Source: Bacteroidota bacterium (GTDB lineage: Bacteria; Bacteroidota; Ignavibacteria; Kapaibacteriales; UBA2268). Taken from it: a stretch of DNA of 64,000 nucleotides. Position numbers and translations under genes: made by a program. The notes beneath the pieces were generated by a model that ran no database searches, was not told the origin of the DNA, and was given only the letters and a program-made list of their open reading frames with translations. The stretch covers positions 1 through 64,000 of the forward strand of contig SCSM01000015.1 in assembly GCA_004322215.1 (NCBI GenBank). Reading direction: 5' to 3'. Positions 25,844 to 35,676 of this stretch are shown here, one piece after another. Each line of letters begins with the position of its first letter. Position 1 is the first letter of the stretch.

Positions 25844-26353
25844 CTAATCAGTAGATTTATCAGAATAATCGGAAACTAATAATTTAAAAGATTCATCAAT
25901 TATTTTGTCGGCTTGTTCCTCATTGAATTCTCCATTCAAAGTAATTTCGACAGACTTTTCGCTGTCCTTTATTCTTAAACATATACTTTGGGTTTTGTCA
26001 GATATTTTGCCGTCTGAATCAATTTTTTTTATTGGCAATTTTACTACGCTTTTCCAGAGAAATTTAATTCCTTTTTTTAATATATCATAAGCAAGATTGA
26101 CAGTAAGACCACCAAAAATAAGTTCAATATAATGTTGATTAAAGTATAAAATAATATCTGAAATTTCTATACCACTAAAGCAGTAATGTTGTTTTGTTAA
26201 TTTTTCTCTAATGATAATTATATCAAGTTGTTTATCAAGTTCTAACTTCATAAAGTCATCAATCAATTCTTCGGGTATGTAGTCCTGATAAACGATATTC
26301 AGACATTGTTTCATAGTATATCTATCTTTGTTGAAGAAATGTTTATGTTGCAA
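25844..26353 (-). CDS. Hypothetical protein in the integrase-linked region
   Basis: 169 aa as read from the first ATG; a second Met (residue 14, MKQCLNIVY) could be the real start. The first half is charged and helical. Residues about 70-105 are more hydrophobic (HYIELIFGGLTVNLAYDILKKGIKFLW) and may be one membrane-associated helix. The C-terminal third looks like a small beta-rich domain ending in an acidic tail. I do not recognise it. Same strand as the polymerase-like and integrase genes, with 380 bp and 266 bp gaps. Confidence 0.55.
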   Translation of the reverse strand: MQHKHFFNKDRYTMKQCLNIVYQDYIPEELIDDFMKLELDKQLDIIIIREKLTKQHYCFSGIEISDIILYFNQHYIELIFGGLTVNLAYDILKKGIKFLWKSVVKLPIKKIDSDGKISDKTQSICLRIKDSEKSVEITLNGEFNEEQADKIIDESFKLLVSDYSDKSTD

Positions 26354-26619
26354 TAAGTTTTATTAATTGGTTATTTTACCAGATTATTATTTTTTAACTT
26401 ATGTGTCTTCATCATTATCAACACTTTAATTCTATAAAGTATCATATCTATTATTTCTTTCATTCTTTTTATTCATTCTACTTCTAAGAATCAAAATTAG
26501 TATAAATATTATTTGGAAGCAAAAACTATTAATGATTTCAAATATTAAACTTAAAAATAGAATATTTGCTAATTGAAAGATACCTCGATTGACAAATTAT
26601 TAATAAAATATGGTGGTAA

Positions 26620-27813
26620 TCATGTCTGAATGCTTGGTTTTGATTTTTTCTTCTTTTCCAACTCTTTTTTCTTCAAATCTTCTTCTGTTATCTCGATATT
26701 AATAATATCAGCTACCTCATCTTTTTTCTTGCTTATCAGGTTTGCATAAATTTCTGTTATAGCAACAGATGAATGCCCCATTATTTTTGACACTGTATAA
26801 ATATCAACACCCCGCGATAATGCCAGGGTTGCCCAAGTATGACGGGAAACATGGAAGTGGATATACTTTTGTATTCCGGCTTCAATTGCAATTTCTCTTA
26901 ATTTATCATTGATAAAAGATTTTGATTTTGGTAAATTAAATACAAAGATGTCTGAAGGATGTTTTTCTTTTTGCTTATTATAAATATCAATTGCTAATCT
27001 TGATAACTTAATGTTCGACACACCTTTTGTTTTTTGTTGTCTGAAATAGAGGTAGGCATCATTTTCTTTATTAAAATTAACATTTTTAAACTCTAATGCT
27101 CTTATATCACCCAATCTCAACGAGGTCTGTGAAGAAAAAATAAAAGCGTTTTTAATATCACTATATTTTGTATCAACCATAATAAATTTCTTGAGTTCAT
27201 CTTCATTTAAGAATTCTCTTTTGGATTCAATCCCTTTAATACGAATTTTACTTGCGGGATTTGTTGGTATAATATTATCACTGACAGCACGATTAAGGGT
27301 AGCTGCGAAAACGGTCATATAAGTTTTAGCAGTTTGATTTACTAATTTATTCTTTCCAACTAAGTCTAAGAGATACTCTCTGAACTTCATGCAAAATTTT
27401 GTATTGATTGAACTAAAATTCAAGTAGCTACTTTTAGTTTGTATTTTTACAAATTCTTCTAATTTTCTTAATGCTCCATTATATGAAGGGAGTTTATTTT
27501 TATTACTTATATTTTTAAAATAATCTAAAAAGTCTGCATCAGTGATTTTCTTATTCAATTTAAAATTGTTTTTATCTCCGAGATACTCCTGTTCGAGCAT
27601 ATCACGTTTTAGTTCTGCTTCATATAATACCCTTTTATCTTCTTTAGTAATGAACTCTTTACCGCTTACTTTCAAATTAAGAAATGTACGTTGCCGTTCC
27701 TTGTCTATATTATATTCAACATACAAACTAAAACCTTCGGGTAAATTATTGAGATGAATTTTCCCTTTCTTACTTTGATTTAATCTTTTAATTTCGTCCT
27801 TTAGTTTTGGCAT
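26620..27813 (-). CDS. Tyrosine recombinase / integrase, Bacteroidota type
   Basis: 397 aa. Arm-binding N-terminal domain (about 1-85), SAM-like core-binding domain (about 90-185) and catalytic domain (about 200-372). The catalytic set is complete: R233 (SLRLGDIR), K261-263 region, H321xxR324 (HVSRHTW), H347 (MGHSS) and Y356 (EIYANL). The C-terminus is a Lys/Glu tail. It catalyses site-specific insertion and excision of a mobile element. Its own upstream region, 230-280 bp away, holds the 3' half of a tRNA-Leu gene, a classic attachment site for this class, so the gene sits at one end of the element. Confidence 0.92.
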   Translation of the reverse strand: MPKLKDEIKRLNQSKKGKIHLNNLPEGFSLYVEYNIDKERQRTFLNLKVSGKEFITKEDKRVLYEAELKRDMLEQEYLGDKNNFKLNKKITDADFLDYFKNISNKNKLPSYNGALRKLEEFVKIQTKSSYLNFSSINTKFCMKFREYLLDLVGKNKLVNQTAKTYMTVFAATLNRAVSDNIIPTNPASKIRIKGIESKREFLNEDELKKFIMVDTKYSDIKNAFIFSSQTSLRLGDIRALEFKNVNFNKENDAYLYFRQQKTKGVSNIKLSRLAIDIYNKQKEKHPSDIFVFNLPKSKSFINDKLREIAIEAGIQKYIHFHVSRHTWATLALSRGVDIYTVSKIMGHSSVAITEIYANLISKKKDEVADIINIEITEEDLKKKELEKKKKSKPSIQT

Positions 27814-28040
27814 ATTTAGTTATTTTTTTTATATATATGTAATGAATTTATATTTACAAAAATAATGAGTTTTTAACTAAGGAACAATAGTTAAACATAC
27901 ATTTACATACATTTAAAATAATAATAAAATGATGCTAATAGAAAGTGAATATTTATCAATATCAGTAAGTAATTGAATTACAATAATAATAAATAATAAT
28001 GTATTTCTATATCGAACATTATGTTTTTACAGTTTACTAA
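27814..28040. other. AT-rich gap upstream of the integrase
   Basis: Short AT-rich spacer between the integrase start and the tRNA fragment. It includes the direct repeat ACATACATTT (twice in tandem near 27896-27917), which could be an integrase arm-binding site. No gene is seen. A minus-strand frame across the tRNA fragment is an artefact (see rejected items). Confidence 0.35.
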
Positions 28041-28093
28041 TTTCAGGGTGTAGTGAGAGAACTCTCGTGCAGGTTCGACTCCTGTTCCGGGCA
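28041..28093 (+). pseudogene. 3' half of tRNA-Leu(CAG): integration-site remnant
   Basis: The sequence from 28041 reads as the end of a class II tRNA: anticodon loop TTCAGGG (anticodon CAG at 28044-28046), 3' anticodon strand TGTAG, variable arm with GAGAG (28055-28059) and CTCTC (28062-28066), T arm GCAGG-TTCGACT-CCTGT (28069-28085), acceptor strand TCCGGGC (28086-28092) and discriminator A. The upstream bases do not give a matching D arm or 5' acceptor strand (GCCCGGA expected). A tRNA cut at the anticodon loop beside an integrase is the expected product of tRNA-directed integration. I could not find the intact partner tRNA in this window. Confidence 0.7.
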
Positions 28094-28108
28094 CTGAATT
28101 GAAAAATA

Positions 28109-28133
28109 AGACACTTGCGAGTGTCTTTTTTTC
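28109..28133 (+). terminator. Intrinsic terminator behind the tRNA-Leu remnant
   Basis: AGACACT (28109-28115), loop TGCG, AGTGTCT (28120-28126), then a run of seven T's. It follows the tRNA 3' end by 15 nt, so it is probably the native terminator of the tRNA gene. That implies chromosomal sequence lies to the right and the element to the left. Confidence 0.75.
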
Positions 28134-28275
28134 GTTATTGATGAAGTCGGAAAAACATGTCCAAGTACAAACCACGTACAAATCTGAAATAGTTTAAGAA
28201 AATCATTGTTCTACTCTTGGCTGATTCAATAGTCAACGTTAATTAGGACAGCGTAATTATTCATTAATCATAATT

Positions 28276-29169
28276 TTATCGCATAGGTCTGAAGGCAGTC
28301 GAGTTGAGGTATTCCCTGTGCCTCATGTCCAAAATCTCGTCAACAGGTATATTTTCGAGCAATGAATATTTCTCGGCAAGTGGTTTCATCTTGATTCCGA
28401 TGTCGGATATGCAGTAATAAAGCAGAATGCATAATTCGAAATTCGAGAGATGGTCGTGGAAAAGATTAGTGTATAGCCATTTGTTTTTGATTTCGCTCGA
28501 ATCGATGAATTTGATGATGTTATGTACATTCCTGAGGTAATGCCCCAGCACTTCTTGGTGGCGGTTGAAAAAGTTCAGGAATGCTTCGTTGATTGTTCCT
28601 TGTATATCCTCTTTATCGGGAAATGTACCGCCGACTATTTCTATGTGATTCGAGAAAATGTATTTGAAATCATTATAGAACTGGAAAAAGCATTGCCTGC
28701 CGACTATTCTTCTTTCCGTGTTGGTTACGACATCATACTGTTCGATTGTAATATTATTAACAATGTCATTATGCAGTGTAATCAACTGGAAAAATGTGTT
28801 TTCGAATGTCTGGATGAAAAGAGTCTGGTTTTGAGCTCTGAGTTGCTGTGTCTGCTCGATGACTTCCTGGCGGTTCAGCTCGAGCTCGTGTCTTTGGGAT
28901 TTTAGTTCCATTCTCTGGAAGCGGAGTGCTTCGTAAAAAAGAATAACTCCTGCTAAAGCCCATAGTGTGCCGACAGTTCCTTCGAGCAATTGACCCAAAG
29001 CACCGAGCTTGTTGTCCTGGATGTCGCTAATCCAGTTGAACACGAAAATATCGAGTGAGAACAAAATGAAAATTATTAAAATGATGACAATACCTATCCA
29101 TATAAGAGATATTGAAAATCCCTCATACGAAAATACTGCCGACGGTTGTTTTTTCTTTTTTTCAAACAT
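28276..29169 (-). CDS. Putative phage abortive infection protein (putAbiC-like)
   Basis: 297 aa. Two N-terminal transmembrane helices (about 17-42 and 60-83), then a Gln/Glu/Arg-rich coiled coil (about 84-118), then the soluble domain of the putAbiC type (PF16872): FENTFFQLITLHNDIVNNI (about 128-146) is the strongest match, followed by a helical domain with HxxxLGHYLRNVHNIIKFID. These membrane proteins are linked to abortive phage defence, but the mechanism is not known. It lies just outside the tRNA-Leu remnant and is divergent from rtcB (130 bp between starts). Confidence 0.8.
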   Translation of the reverse strand: MFEKKKKQPSAVFSYEGFSISLIWIGIVIILIIFILFSLDIFVFNWISDIQDNKLGALGQLLEGTVGTLWALAGVILFYEALRFQRMELKSQRHELELNRQEVIEQTQQLRAQNQTLFIQTFENTFFQLITLHNDIVNNITIEQYDVVTNTERRIVGRQCFFQFYNDFKYIFSNHIEIVGGTFPDKEDIQGTINEAFLNFFNRHQEVLGHYLRNVHNIIKFIDSSEIKNKWLYTNLFHDHLSNFELCILLYYCISDIGIKMKPLAEKYSLLENIPVDEILDMRHREYLNSTAFRPMR

Positions 29170-29299
29170 TGATATATCATTATAATGATTGTAAGCAAAG
29201 TTAATAAATTTTAGAATAAATCGGCAATAAATATTTTGTGTATTAAAGCAAAAAAAAGATTATTTTTCGTCTTTGTAATTTTATAAGCGAGATAATAAA

Positions 29300-30739
29300 A
29301 TGTTAGAAAATTTAAAACAAATATCGCCTGTAATCTGGGAAATCGGAATTGGTGCAAAGGACTTTATGAATGTGCCTGCCCGAATCTTTGCCAGCGAAGA
29401 CATGCTCGGGCTCGTTGACAGGGACAGGACTATTCACCAGTTAATTAATGTAACGAGTTTGCCGGGAATCATTTCGTATGCAATGGTTATGCCGGATGCA
29501 CACGAAGGATACGGATTTCCTATCGGTGCAGTGGCAGCAACTGATTTGAGCAATGGGGTAATCTCGCCTGGTGGAATCGGGTATGACATCAACTGCGGTA
29601 TCCGGCTTCTCAAATCGAATCTCAGCTATGATGATATAAAAAGCAGGATTGACCTTGTTGCAAAGGAAATCAACAGGTATGTTCCTTCAGGTGTAGGCAA
29701 AGCAGGACGTCTCCAGTTGAGCAATGCAGATATGGAGAAAGTGCTGAATTACGGCTGCAAGTGGGCAGAGAGCATGCTTTATACGGAAGATAACGATTTG
29801 AAATTTATCGAATCGGGGGGCTGTCTCGAATCCGCAGATTCATCTAAGGTTTCGAGGAATGCAATAGACCGTGGCAGGGACCAGCTCGGAACTATGGGTG
29901 CGGGTAATCACTTTGTCGAAGTGAACAGGGTGCAGCAAATATTTGATGAAGAAATTGCCCGTGCTTACGGATTGTATGAGAATCAGATTGTAATACAGAT
30001 ACACACCGGCTCACGCGGATTGGGGCACCAGGTCGCAACGGATTATATAAAGCAAATGCTTGCAATTGCCCCGCAATATGGAATCACGCTCCCCGACAGG
30101 GAATTGTCTTGTGTGCCGGTTTCATCGCCGGAAGGTCAGTCATACTTTGCAGCTATGTCCGCATCTGCAAATTTTGCATGGACAAACCGCCAGTTAATCA
30201 CCTGGGAAATCCGCCAGCCATGGAAGAATATATTCGGGGAATCATCAGGGAAACTCGAAATTTTGTATGACGTAGCTCACAATATTGCAAAAATCGAGGA
30301 GCATACAGTCAATGGAGAAAAAAAGAAAGTGCTCGTCCACCGTAAAGGTGCAACAAGGGCATTTCCTGCCGGTCACCCGGAAGTTCCTCCTGAATACAGG
30401 AATGTAGGGCAGCCGGTGCTGATTCCCGGAAGCATGGGAACCGCATCTTATGTGCTTGCCGGAATGAAAGGGAGCATGGAACTCAGCTTCGGTTCAAGCT
30501 GCCACGGTTCGGGAAGAGTGATGTCGCGAACAGCAGCCAGGAAAAAGATTGACGGCGAAGAGTTGAGAGACGAACTTAATAGGATGGGAATAAATGTCCA
30601 GGCAGGTTCATTCAAGGGTTTGTCGGAAGAAGCACCTCAGGCATACAAGGATGTGGAATCGGTTGTGAATGTTGTAGAGGAAGCGGGAATAGCCAAAAAA
30701 GTTGTAAGATTAAAACCGCTTGCAGTGATTAAAGGATAA
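29300..30739 (+). CDS. rtcB: RNA-splicing ligase RtcB
   Basis: 479 aa, the usual length. Manganese and GMP-binding motifs are present: GIGYDINCGIRL (Cys ligand), GAGNHFVEV (His), HTGSRGLGHQ (His), HRKGATRAFP and the guanylated-His region SCHGSGRVMS. It joins RNA 2',3'-cyclic phosphate or 3'-phosphate to 5'-OH ends using GTP. No archease gene is adjacent. It may act in RNA repair after endonucleolytic damage; a link to the neighbouring abortive-infection gene is speculative. A hairpin terminator follows immediately. Confidence 0.95.
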   Translation: MLENLKQISPVIWEIGIGAKDFMNVPARIFASEDMLGLVDRDRTIHQLINVTSLPGIISYAMVMPDAHEGYGFPIGAVAATDLSNGVISPGGIGYDINCGIRLLKSNLSYDDIKSRIDLVAKEINRYVPSGVGKAGRLQLSNADMEKVLNYGCKWAESMLYTEDNDLKFIESGGCLESADSSKVSRNAIDRGRDQLGTMGAGNHFVEVNRVQQIFDEEIARAYGLYENQIVIQIHTGSRGLGHQVATDYIKQMLAIAPQYGITLPDRELSCVPVSSPEGQSYFAAMSASANFAWTNRQLITWEIRQPWKNIFGESSGKLEILYDVAHNIAKIEEHTVNGEKKKVLVHRKGATRAFPAGHPEVPPEYRNVGQPVLIPGSMGTASYVLAGMKGSMELSFGSSCHGSGRVMSRTAARKKIDGEELRDELNRMGINVQAGSFKGLSEEAPQAYKDVESVVNVVEEAGIAKKVVRLKPLAVIKG

Positions 30740-30743
30740 TGAA

Positions 30744-30771
30744 GCAGGGGCAATTCATGGATTGCCCCTGC
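30744..30771. terminator. Hairpin terminator between rtcB and the DUF1573 gene
   Basis: GCAGGGGCAAT (30744-30754) pairs perfectly with ATTGCCCCTGC (30761-30771) around a 6-nt loop, between two convergent genes. The same core AGGGGCAAT...ATTGCCCCT recurs at 31589-31612, so this is a repeated hairpin type. Confidence 0.75.
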
Positions 30772-30791
30772 GATATTTCAAAAAAAGAAAT

Positions 30792-31511
30792 TTATTTCTG
30801 TATTGAATTGATTTTTACTGTGTCATTGACAACGCTGCTGCCCTGGATTGTGATTTCAGGATATTCGGGATGAGAAGTCCTCATCTTCAATATACAACCG
30901 AAATAACCTTTATTTTTAGGCGTTACAGTAGCAACAATTTCATATTCCTCATGCGGTTTAAGAGTCAGTTCTTTCGGTATTTTTACTTTAACATAATCGG
31001 GAGCTACGGATATATCGGCAAAAGTAACTGTTTGGGAAGAGTTGTTTTTCAATACAACTTTCGATGTTGATTCGGTTCCCAATTTCATATCATCGAAGCT
31101 GAAATATTGAGCCGGTGATACTTCAATATCAACCTGAACCTCTGCCTTGAGATAAAGGTTAACATTCGGTTTTGCAGGGTCGTTCGATTCGATGAAAACG
31201 GTTTTAACAACTGGTCCTGACTTTGCGGCAACATTGAGGCGAACATCGAGATTAGCCGTTTGACCGGGTTCAAGTTCTTTCTTATCGAGAAGAACCGCAG
31301 TACAGCCGCAAGAAGGTCTGACATTACTAATCATCAATTTTTGATTTCCTGCATTCTTCAGTTCGATAGTAGCTTTTAGAGGTGATTGTTTCGGAGAAAC
31401 CATATTCCAATTGTATGAATCTCCGCCGACAATTTCGAGATTAGGTTGCGCGTTTGCACATAAAACGGGAAGAATACCCATTAATAATAAAATATTGATA
31501 AATCTCTTCAT
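30792..31511 (-). CDS. DUF1573 domain lipoprotein-like / secreted protein
   Basis: 239 aa. A signal peptide (about 1-21, MKRFINILLLMGILPVLCANA) precedes two Ig-like beta-sandwich domains. The first has the DUF1573 signature: F/L..KNAGNQKLMISNVRPSCGCTAV (Cys-Gly-Cys at about residues 67-69), LEPGQTANLDVRLNV. The domain is common and of unknown function in Bacteroidota envelopes. It stands alone, flanked by two copies of a GGGGCAAT-type hairpin. Confidence 0.85.
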   Translation of the reverse strand: MKRFINILLLMGILPVLCANAQPNLEIVGGDSYNWNMVSPKQSPLKATIELKNAGNQKLMISNVRPSCGCTAVLLDKKELEPGQTANLDVRLNVAAKSGPVVKTVFIESNDPAKPNVNLYLKAEVQVDIEVSPAQYFSFDDMKLGTESTSKVVLKNNSSQTVTFADISVAPDYVKVKIPKELTLKPHEEYEIVATVTPKNKGYFGCILKMRTSHPEYPEITIQGSSVVNDTVKINSIQK

Positions 31512-31588
31512 GTAAAACCTAAATTAATTTTTACTTAATTAATATAACAAATTACGAATAATGCTCATTAATTATTGTGAAAATGAAA

Positions 31589-31650
31589 AGGGGCAATAAA
31601 TGAATTGCCCCTGCATTTTTGTTGTTAGTTAGGGCAATTCATTAATGCCC
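31589..31650. repeat. GGGGCAAT-type hairpins between two minus-strand genes
   Basis: AGGGGCAAT (31589-31597) pairs with ATTGCCCCT (31604-31612). A second, weaker hairpin follows with GGGCA (31632-31636) and TGCCC (31646-31650), separated by ATTCATTAA-like sequence. The first is a near copy of the terminator after rtcB. It probably terminates the M36 protease transcript. Confidence 0.6.
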
Positions 31651-31659
31651 GTACAATTT

Positions 31660-34600
31660 TTAATACAAAATCAATTTGCCTGAACGGGTTTTATCACCTG
31701 TGCTTAGCCGGTAAATATACATGCCCGGATTTGCCTTGTTGCCGTCTGATTTGAATCCGCTCCAAACGGCAAATTTCCTGCCGTCAGACTGGCTTTCGTC
31801 AACTAATGATGCAACCACATTGCCCATCAGGTCATAAATTTTAAGTGTAACATGAGCCGGTAAAGCTAACTCATAGTAAATGGCTGTAGATGTGCTGAAC
31901 GGATTCGGATAAGCGGACAATCCGGACATAATCCCATCCTCGTTTACAGCCAATTCATTATAAGCACTGATTAAATCGGATTTTGTGATTGTGGATTGAC
32001 GCTGTTGCCCGTCAGTGATAGTCAACGAAACATTATAAATGCCCTGTACAGTGTAAGTATGAATCGGATTTTTAAATTCGCTGGTTACTCCGTCACCGAA
32101 TTCCCAGAACCATGTTGTCGGATTACCGAAACTTAAATCAGAAAAGTTAACCATAAGTGGAATCAGTCCTGACGTTTTATCAGCAGAAAAACTGGCGCCG
32201 AAAGCATCATAAACAGTAATGTAATCATTTTTGATTAACTGCGAAGAATCACTATTATTAATTACCATTAGAATGACAGAATATTTGCCTTCATTCGTAT
32301 ATGTGTGTTTTGGATTTTGTTGAGTTGAGGTGGCTCCATCGCCAAAATCCCAATGCCAGGAAGCGGGTGTCCCTTTTGAATTATCAGTAAATTGAACTTC
32401 AAACGGCATTGTTCCTTCCATTGGAGTGGCTGAAAAATCGCTCTGTACAGATATAACATTTATGAAATTACTTTTTGATTTTGTATCCTGGTTGGATTCA
32501 TTCGAGGCAGTTAATGTAACATTATATGAGCCATTATTTTCATAAATATGCTTAGGATTTTGTTCAGAAGAATTATGATTATCACCGAAATCCCACCACC
32601 AGGATGTTATATTTCCTTTAGAAGAATCAATAAACTGGACAGATAGAGGAGCTACACCGGAAGTAGGTTTTGCACCAAAATTAGCAACGGCATTTGGAGG
32701 AGCGGCTTTTCCCGGATAAAGTATTTCGAAGTCATCAACGAGTGCTTCAGTCAGGTAGACAAGCATTCCCTGTTGAAACATCTGTGAATGTACAACGAAC
32801 CTGAATCTCATTCTGTTGGTTGTGTTTACATAATCATCAAGGACGAATTGGGATTTAGTCCATCCGCCCGTAGATGAATTAAGCGTATCGGCGCTGACCC
32901 ATGATGTACCACCATTGCTCGATATTTCAAAAATCATAGTTGATTCGGCACCGGGAATTTGAATAAAATAAACCTCAGAGGTAAAATACTTATAAAATCT
33001 GACAAGTGTATTAGAGTATTTTGATAAATCATAAAGTCTGGAAATCAAAGTAGTAGTACCATTCGGCATATTAGTCATCAATGCAGTTAATCCCCCGCTG
33101 GTATTTACAAGATGCCCGGTTACGAAACACCGGGAGCCAACCGGAGTGTGGTCTTCGCCCGGTTGTAATTCGGTTGCATCATTACCTGTTCCCAAAGTCT
33201 CTCTCTGAGGTATAGCCCATTCCCAAAGTCCGTTGGTGGCATTATCTCCCGGACCGCCAACTGTCCAGTTCGGTTCAATTTCAAATTCCTCGAGGTCGAG
33301 TGATTCGTAACCAACAAGAAATTGATATGGTACGAATTCGGGATAAGTACCGGTAAATTTGAAAGTGCTTCTGCTAACACTCTCGATTGCCTGAATATAG
33401 TATTTTACCATAGTTCCATTCGGCATAGCCGGAATTTCTGCCCTGTACTGTGTAGATTGGGGGTCATTGGGTGAAACTTTGACCGCAGGAACAAAATTCA
33501 AAGTTTTCATATTATCTGTGGAATAAACCACAAAAGTCGAGTCGGGGTGACTGTTTAAAAAATTCGGTTCTGATTTTAAATCAAAATTGACAATATACGG
33601 GTCAGTTATGTTTTTTGTATCTTCGAGCGGAGTATGATTGAATGAAAAAGCAAGCATCAAATCTGTTCCGATATGATGTTTATTAAAGGCAGTGCATATC
33701 TCCATCAGATGTGGTGTCCCGTTGCTCGGGTCATTGTCACCCGTACCGTAATTATCATCGGTGAGAGTGGATTCGATGAACCATTCATTGAATGCAATTC
33801 CGTCGTCCTCATCATCGGGGGTTCCATACTTTGTAAAATGTACTATATGTTCTGCAATTTCCCTCGAAGTTAACATTCTTAAGTCCCAAAATGCACCGGA
33901 CAGTATTAATCCGTCATGATGCGGTTCACCTTCTATACTATCGGGGTAGATATTAATATTATCTATATTTCTGACATTTTCATTAGTATCTCCCTCATAA
34001 GCTCCTTTACCTATTATATGGTCATCGTACATAAATGCGGGACCGAGGTCTGCTGTGGCTTCATGTACAGAGCCGTTTATCATTCCAAGCGGTTGGGTGC
34101 CTCCATGCTCTAAATAGAGTTGTGCATTTATGCTGTGAGTGTACTCGTGATAAAGAATTGCAGGAGTTTCTGCAAAGTGATTTGGCGGACTTTCAGTGCC
34201 ATAAAAAGTAATGTCCCTTCCGTCTGAACCGGCATTATACATAAAAGATTCAGGTATTATCGTAATCACAACCTGGAAGTCCATTCCTTCAAATAAAGGG
34301 TCCAATTTTTTAACATAATCATGTATGTAATTAGTATGATAAAATAACATTCTTTCATGTAAATGAGAATTATTATCAGTCCAGTTAAGCGTGAAATCAT
34401 TACCGGGAGAAATAGTGTTTTCAAAATATGCAGAATCCCTCGAACTCTGTTCATACACGATTTTAGCCCATCTACCCTGCATCCTTGATGAAACGGAATT
34501 ATTTGTAGATATGTCCTTAGAGAATTTACCATTGGAATCCGTTATAAACCTTTCCGTACCAATATTGACATATTGGTTTGGAAAAGACTTCAATTTCTGA

Positions 34601-34854
34601 CTGTCGTAGGAATACTTCTCTTTTATCCAACCGTTAACATTAATATTTGTATTTACATCATGAACTTTGTTCAATCGCCAAATAATATTACCGGAATGGG
34701 CATCAACGAATGAATTGAATTTACCCGCAGGTTGAGTGGTTTCCACTTGAATATCATAAACAAGTGAGAATCTGACTTTACCTTTTTCCTTAACAGGCAG
34801 TATGTAAACTTTACCTGCTGATTGAGTGACATCGTTCCTGGCATCGTATTTCAA
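31660..34854 (-). pseudogene. M36 (fungalysin-like) metalloprotease with PKD domains and T9SS domain; main part of a frameshifted gene
   Basis: 1064 codons, entered only by a TTG and lacking a signal peptide. Residues 1-65 are the end of a fungalysin propeptide (LVYDIQVETT...FVDAHSGNIIWRLN). The catalytic domain has HEYTH at 236-240 and E265 (VHEATADLG). After a linker come three PKD domains (WWWDFGDNHNS, WHWDFGDGATS, WFWEFGDGVTS) and a type A sorting domain with YPNPFSTSTAIYYELA and KIYDLMGN. The missing signal peptide and propeptide start are in the overlapping frame 34851-35456. Together they make one protein of about 1265 aa, so this is a single gene with a frameshift: mutation, sequencing error or recoding. 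Confidence 0.8.
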
Positions 34855-35456
34855 TCCTGCAGATGTGCATTATTCATTGCTTTGGAAAGTGGAACTGTAG
34901 GGGTGGTGCTTATGTTTATATTATTGTAAAAATCAACTCCGAATGCAATTACTTTGGCGTCTTCCCTGATTCTCAACTCAATTTCGGACAAGAGAACTTC
35001 AATTCCTTTATAAACCTGCCTGAATCCGACATACCAAAGTTTATTTACTTTTTTTGTTTTGGTAAAAATAAGGTTATCGGGATTAATATTCAGAATTTTT
35101 GCATTATCCCTAAGGAACTGCATGGACGCATCTTTGATATTTGCTTCAGATATATTATCATAGTTATTAATTTGAACCGGCTTGCCTAAAGCCCGGTGCG
35201 GAGTCATGGTTGCTTTTTCAATCATCACAGTCCATTTGCCGTTTCGCTCAAAAAAAGCTTTCCAATCGGCGTTACGCAAAGGTGCCTGAGTAAAATCAGA
35301 AGCCGGATTAGATTTTGATTTTTGAGAGGGTAATAAAATGGAGCCGTCTTTTTCGATAAATGAAATTGATTTCGTCTTCGATAACGCTGGCTGGTTCATC
35401 ATAATGATAGAAACAACAATTGTTAATACAAGGAAAAATGCACACATCTTTTTCAT
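34851..35456 (-). pseudogene. Signal peptide and propeptide of the frameshifted M36 protease
   Basis: 201 codons with a signal peptide (about 1-27, MKKMCAFFLVLTIVVSIIMM) and the N-terminal FTP propeptide domain (about 75-190: ITNFD-like NNYDNISEANIKDASMQFL, YVGFRQVYKGIEVLLSEIELRI, KVIAFGVDFYNNI). It ends at a TGA that overlaps the TTG opening the downstream frame (34851-34854). No long homopolymer or classical slippery heptamer is visible right at the junction (CATCTGCAGGATTGAAATAC). Confidence 0.75.
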
Positions 35457-35676
35457 AAATTATCCTTAAATTTTAAATTTTGGTTCAGTTATATATATTA
35501 ATAGACACAAAAATTTGCAATTTGTTTCAGTGATAAAATAATTATTTTACGCACCTATTAAGCTGTTGACAGTAGCCCTGTCTTAAATTCGTAAAAATTA
35601 ATTTGTTTATCGTATTTCTAAAATCTATTTTTGTAAACATAGTGTTCCTTTATTATTAACATTAATAATTATATTT

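Noticed and set aside
27978-28181. Minus-strand frame of 67 codons across the tRNA remnant, containing VPGTGVEPARE
   Set aside because: This string is the well-known antisense translation of tRNA T-arm and acceptor sequence. It is an artefact; the real signal is the tRNA-Leu 3' half.
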